Below, piece by piece: positions 9,606 through 13,199 of a stretch of DNA of 13,199 bases. This DNA comes from Conoideocrella luteorostrata (taxonomy: Eukaryota; Ascomycota; Sordariomycetes; Hypocreales; Clavicipitaceae): the NCBI GenBank assembly GCA_032433595.1, contig JASWJB010000350.1:30001-43199 (forward strand), read 5' to 3'. Positions within the stretch are counted from its first letter, which is position 1. Each line of letters starts with the position of its first letter. The translations under genes were made by a program, and so were the position numbers. Below the pieces are notes generated by a model. The model did no database searches. It saw only the letters and a program-made list of their open reading frames with translations, and was not told where the DNA came from.

Positions 9606-9650
9606 CATGCATGCATGCATGCACGCATGCTTGCTTGCTTGCTTGCTTGG
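9606..9650. repeat. Compound ATGC/CTTG tetranucleotide microsatellite
   Basis: Several CATG/ATGC units (self-complementary, with one CACG interruption) pass into five CTTG units. The change of unit from CATG to CTTG needs only one base change, suggesting one array diverging internally. Confidence 0.9.
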
Positions 9651-10051
9651 ATGAATGAGTGACGCATCTGACGGGGCCGTTGGCATCCATGTATATTGCA
9701 AACATTGTGCTCCTCGAAGTTTACTCTGTCCGCCCACAAACGGCACTTGACCAAAGACTCCAGGCTTTGCATGATTTCACCGGCTCTAATATTAAATGAT
9801 TTTTGTCCAAAGCAAAAACAAACGCCTAGCGCTCAACCTTTCAGGCACACTGTACATGTACATGGCTCTAATGACCTTGTCCCTCCCGCGATCCTGACTC
9901 TGGGTTCTCCACGTTGGTCGGTCCGTTAGCCCTGTCAGCTCTCGCAGCTTGGGCATAACGAGCATCCATGTACTCCATAACGTCCCCCTGTTCTTCTTTC
10001 CGCAAGCTATTAGTTATGGCACGCGATCCTGGTAGAACTCTCAGCAAGATC

Positions 10052-11337
10052 TCAGTTGTCGTCGTCATCGTCTAGCTTTCCCTGGTAATCGCCTAGTAAA
10101 ATATCATCAATGCCTAGGCCAGTAGATGAATTCCTAATCCACTCCGTTTCAACTCTGAAAAATATCCATACCCAGCGTCGGAAAACCTCTAAAAATTCAA
10201 TGAGAAAAATCCCGCTCTCGAAGTCACTAAATTTGTCCAAATGAGGACTCAGCTTCATGGACCAAGTGCATCTCAGGAAAAGATCTAGGCCGATAACTGC
10301 GTAGTATATTGTTACAGGGCGGAAAATGAGTCTGTCGCGAAGGCCCCATGGATGATGAGGCGATGTGCGTTCCTTTCGGGAAGAAAACATGGTCATGTCC
10401 CAATCCTTGACCACATCCCACCAAAACGAATAAAGTGAGTTGACAAGCACGGCTACCAACCAAGCTCTGTTGAGTGACGCTTTTGCTGCTGCGTTCTCCG
10501 TGTTCCTCTGTAGCGTGCTTGTGATCAATACGGGAAAGGCGGTCGAGTATTTGAAGGCATTGGCTAGATGCTGACCCCCCCAGCCTGCCGACTCCTTGTA
10601 GGGCGCTCTTCGAACCCGAAGATACTCGATGATACACTGTCGGAATCGGATCATGCTCGGTACTGCCATCAGCAGAGGCACAATGACTGTTCCACCACAG
10701 TTTCTATCAGGTCGCTTGGTGGACGATCCGCCGGACGTGAAGAACATGCACAAGGTTACGAAAACGTCCCCGCACACTTTGGCATACGAAGTCAGCACAT
10801 CAGCCAGCAAAATATCCCCAAACTTGCCATCTTGGGCCTCTGCAATACCACCAACGCTGACACGCTTCAAGGTCGTGAGGAAGCGACGGCGGCCAGCACT
10901 GGGCAAACTGCTGAGGGGCACGAAGAATATGGCAAGGATAGCGACGAGATAAGTCATAGGAATCCAGTCGTAGTCGACCACGCGCTGAGCTATGCCCCAC
11001 GTGCATAGCCAAAAGAGCACTATGGAGACGGCGAAGAGGCCCGACAGGACCGTTGCGAGCCTGTATGTCGAGAAGTGATGGGGCAGGTGGTGCGGCGAGG
11101 ACCGGCCGGGATATCGTATCAGCGTCGGAACATCGACTTTGAGGAGGTGTAGATACTGGAGGTTCAGGCCCCATCCCCAAACGGCTGGAGGAAGACATAG
11201 TCAGTTGCTTGAATACCGGTAGAGGCGGAGGCATCGCCTGACGAACCGAGTGTGACAATGAAGCCTACGCGATAGGGTAGCGGGAAAACCCTGCTAAAGC
11301 CATCGAGCCCCGACTCGACAGCTGGATCACCGTCCAT
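10052..11337 (-). CDS. ERD1: EXS-domain protein, Erd1-like (Golgi/ER retention), 2 exons
   Basis: Exons on the minus strand are 11337-11247 and 11184-10052, joined in frame to 407 aa across a 62-bp intron (GTTCGT...CCAG, CTGAC branch site). The join gives FIVTLAVWGWGLNLQYLHLL, followed by VDVPTLIRYPGR, a pattern I associate with Erd1 N-termini. EXS hallmarks follow: FGDILLADVLTSYAK (152-166), PSMIRFRQCIIEYLR (206-220), HLANAFKY (236-243), NSLYSFWWDVVKDWDM (279-294) and LEVFRRWVWIFFRVETEW (362-379). Hydrophobic segments fit a multi-pass membrane protein. There is no SPX domain, which separates it from Pho90- or Syg1-like EXS proteins. Yeast Erd1 is needed to retain ER luminal proteins and Golgi glycosyltransferases, and is implicated in returning phosphate from the Golgi lumen to the cytosol. 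The tail is acidic (DDDDDN). The start has A at -3 and G at +4; a short uORF overlaps it. Confidence 0.92.
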
Positions 11338-11356
11338 AGTTATAAGGCGTCGTCAT
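11327..11356 (-). promoter_or_regulatory. Short uORF overlapping the ERD1 start codon
   Basis: An ATG at 11356-11354 opens a nine-codon frame (MTTPYNYGR) that stops at TGA 11329-11327, after the ERD1 ATG at 11337-11335. It is in a different frame from ERD1. Its own context is weak (C at -3), whereas the ERD1 ATG is strong, so leaky scanning would be expected. It matters only if the transcript starts above 11356. Confidence 0.5.
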
Positions 11357-11435
11357 CGGACGGGTGTGGTGCAAAGGATGGAGAGAATGAGAGAAGACAA
11401 ACTTTCGTCGAGTGAGAATAAAACGAGCGAGAGGG

Positions 11436-11570
11436 TAGCAGAGTATGGGCTGTCAAGGCACAGACAGAGAGCACAAGTCGCGAATAGGTATCGATATCGT
11501 TCGGCGCGGAGTCGCGAGTCGTTAGATGATGGCCGTAGGATGAAGGGAAATATAAAGACAGAGTACTCCG
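11436..11570 (+). repeat. Decayed direct repeat, copy A (ERD1 upstream region)
   Basis: It shares collinear anchors with copy B (12464-12604): TAGCAGAGTAT-GGCTGTCAAG (one mismatch), CGGCGCGGAGTCGCGAG, AAATATAA and TACTCCG. Anchor spacing is similar in both copies. This copy keeps the CpG-rich form of the second anchor. Confidence 0.6.
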
Positions 11571-11571
11571 T
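11564..11571 (+). repeat. TACTCCGT, 8 of 9 bases of the dispersed motif
   Basis: It lies about 230 bp above the ERD1 ATG and is followed at 11579 by AACTACTTAG, the same word that follows the palindrome at 4223. Confidence 0.55.
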
Positions 11572-12463
11572 TTTGAGCAACTACTTAGTTCGTTAGTTAC
11601 GTAGTTAGGTGGTGGCTTTTTTTTTAAGGGGCAGGAGCCATGCTGGTTGCGGGCCTGGCGCGTCAATTGAGCAAGCACCCAGAGCCTTGTCACGACAGAA
11701 AGTCCTCTTACGTTCGGACCATGCAATTGGAGTTTGGCGCCCTTATTATTGTACGGACTCTCCGCCGTCCTGCGCACCACCTCTGAAGCTTTGCTGGCCG
11801 CTACTTTCGAGCCTTGTGCGTTATCTTCTAGTATTTACAGCCGCCAAACGTAGAATACACACGTCACGGTATTGTACTGCATCAAGACAGGCACCGGGTA
11901 TGTGGAGTGCTGGACCCGCAAGGACGCACCGTTATTTTATATGGAGTGCTCCGTAGTTTCATACTTAACTGCTCCGTACTTGGCCGCAAATTTACACCCG
12001 TTTCAATAGGCTTTGTGATACAAGACATAAATACCATCCAGGATTCAAGGTTCTATGCCTGTCTTTTCCCCTGGACAAACCCCGTCTGCTGTGATGTTCA
12101 GCACGCTGCCTCTTCTTGGGTGTTGATACCTCAGAAGCGTTCCCGCCTCGCCTGGCTCATGGGTAGTACTGGATGCTCTACCTGGCTCTCGTCGTGGCTC
12201 ACAGCACAACTTGCAACAAGATGTGACCCAAACTGCGAAACGTTCGTGACTCATAACTCATAGACTCCTCTTTTCTTCGCTTTTAAGTCGATCCTTCCTC
12301 TTTTGTGACGCAGCGAGCATACCCAAGTCGCCAATCATATAGCTTAATGAGCCTCGACGCAAACTGATAGATCTTTTATACTTCAGCTCAAGTTTCAAGC
12401 TGAACTTGCGAGCTCACCCAGTACAGTCAACGCCACAAAGAGGCGGCTCAAGAAATGGCCAGA

Positions 12464-12604
12464 TAGCAGAGTATCGGCTGTCAAGCAGTGAGAGTGCAGG
12501 ATGCAAACAAGTCTCAACGCTATTTGGTGTGGAGTTGCGAGCAACGAAATAAATCTGGTGGCATAAATATAATTAAGGTTTGTAGTTAACTGCTCGATAC
12601 TCCG
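12464..12604 (+). repeat. Decayed direct repeat, copy B
   Basis: Partner of copy A about 1 kb away. In the second anchor (12525-12541) it reads TGGTGTGGAGTTGCGAG where copy A reads CGGCGCGGAGTCGCGAG: all four differences are C to T. It also ends in TACTCCG. Confidence 0.6.
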
Positions 12605-12757
12605 TCGGTGGTGTTAGTTTAGAGTTACCTCAAGAGTTTCTGCCTGCTGGTCAGATAAGCTTGCATCACACGCGGACCGCCACAGCGAGGCATTCTCGCG
12701 TAACGTGTTTGTAGGCAGAACCATAATACGTCAGATGTCATCAACACCAGGTTTCAT

Positions 12758-13199
12758 CTATCTACCAGCTACGTCCAACACAATGTCCACGATGCTTCCC
12801 GGCTGACTGATCGACGGGGTATGGCCCGCCTCGGGAAGCCTCACGACACGGTCAAACTTGCCAATGTTGATGAACATCTCCTGGTGAGCCGGATCGAGAG
12901 TCTTGTCCTTCTCACACAGCACATATATCTTGGGGATTGTAGTAATGTCCGATGCGAGGAACTGGGGGAATGCGCACAGGCTAGCTCGGCTGTGAGCTCT
13001 GAGCCATTTGCTCGCGGCCAGGTCCTGCTGCAGCGGGGATAGATCGCTGTAGAAGACCGCCTTGGCTGCATCTTGTAGATGGCAGATTCCATCCTAGAAA
13101 AAACCAGTCCCGGTCAGTTAATTGCCCAAAAAGGAGGAGAGGGGGGGGGGGGGGGTTGATGATGATTAATACATGAACCATAAAGTACTCCGGCACAGG
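12758..13199 (-). CDS. Alpha/beta hydrolase, 3' end only (gene runs off the window)
   Basis: The terminal exon (13093-12758) encodes 111 residues ending at TAG 12760-12758. Its intron acceptor (TTTTTTCTAG) and branch site (TTAACTGAC) are clear. A GTATTA donor at 13172 would leave a 27-nt upstream piece (PVPEYFMVH) at the window edge and a 79-bp phase-0 intron; this donor is tentative. The residues fit the C-terminal half of an alpha/beta hydrolase of the methylesterase/hydroxynitrile-lyase type: VFYSDLSP (cap region, 13-20 of the exon), the strand KIYVLCEKDKTLDP with the likely catalytic Asp at 63, and PEAGHTPSISQP with the likely catalytic His at 91. The nucleophile serine and the N-terminal half lie outside, so activity and substrate cannot be judged. 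Family level is good; the subfamily is a suggestion. Confidence 0.82.
13141..13155. repeat. G15 homopolymer in a predicted intron
   Basis: Fifteen consecutive G on the plus strand form a poly-C tract in the hydrolase transcript, inside the predicted 13172-13094 intron. Its length is likely to be unstable or misread. Confidence 0.9.

Larger units (their letters stand above)
6465..10051. other. 3.6-kb intergenic region without a supportable gene
   Basis: I see no frame with a recognisable domain, no plausible multi-exon join and no tRNA or rRNA. The longest frames (7930-8346 minus, 8284-8781 plus, 9218-9592 plus) are compositionally unremarkable, and the first lacks an ATG at its apparent start. 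The right-hand end should contain the ERD1 3' UTR, the left-hand end the promoter of the Ser/Pro-rich gene (TTATTGCAG at about 6525 could be the 3' end of a leader intron, unproven). It also contains a GT-rich stretch (about 7073-7100), a pyrimidine-rich plus-strand stretch (about 7840-7990), four exact TACTCCGTA sites or clusters and a tetranucleotide microsatellite. Base composition is balanced, with no AT-rich repeat-mutated block. Confidence 0.6.
11338..12757. other. Intergenic region upstream of ERD1
   Basis: No gene is supportable in 1.4 kb. The left end is the ERD1 leader and promoter (purine-rich on plus, pyrimidine-rich in the transcript, 11365-11460); a CCAAT box on the minus strand lies at 11726-11730, a weak candidate about 390 bp above the ATG. 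The right end should be the 3' UTR of the hydrolase gene. It also holds both arms of a decayed direct repeat, two TACTCCGT copies and two TGCTCCGTA variants (11947-11955, 11970-11978), and a small imperfect hairpin (12386-12394 with 12403-12413). Confidence 0.55.

Noticed and set aside
10568..11008. Plus-strand frames of 107-146 codons opposite ERD1
   Set aside because: They are antisense shadows of a well-supported EXS coding exon.
12040..12260. Plus- and minus-strand frames of 70-118 codons in the ERD1/hydrolase gap
   Set aside because: No domain similarity, no supporting splice signals, and composition typical of intergenic DNA.

Overview
This window looks like nuclear DNA of a filamentous ascomycete (Pezizomycotina, most likely Sordariomycetes and possibly Hypocreales; that rank is inferred from protein flavour, not from a search). 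Support: genes carry short spliceosomal introns with fungal GTAAGT/GTATGT donors and CTAAC/CTGAC branch sites, base composition is balanced, and the proteins (fungal CTR copper transporter, Pcd1, Erd1) are recognisable eukaryotic families. No bacterial operon, rRNA, tRNA, CRISPR array or intact transposon is visible.

Layout: (1) 205-1024 (+), a four-exon CTR-family copper transporter. (2) 1303-3219 (-), a three-exon Nudix coenzyme A diphosphatase (Pcd1-like), convergent with the transporter, with a long low-complexity N-terminal extension and a C-terminal AKM that fits a peroxisomal PTS1. (3) 5007-6464 (-), a single-exon, disordered, Ser/Pro-rich protein of unknown function. (4) 6465-10051, 3.6 kb with no gene I can support. 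(5) 10052-11337 (-), a two-exon EXS-domain protein of the Erd1 type, with a short upstream ORF overlapping its start. (6) 12758 to beyond 13199 (-), the 3' end of an alpha/beta-hydrolase gene running off the window.

The genes do not form a pathway or cluster. They look like ordinary housekeeping or transport genes: copper movement, peroxisomal CoA turnover, Golgi phosphate and glycosyltransferase homeostasis, and an esterase-like enzyme. I see no biosynthetic cluster and no convincing new multi-gene system.

The less ordinary signals lie between the genes. A 9-mer, TACTCCGTA (either strand), recurs in the intergenic DNA and once forms a perfect 16-bp palindrome. A decayed direct repeat lies in the ERD1 upstream DNA and about 1 kb further out. 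An overlapping uORF sits on the ERD1 start.
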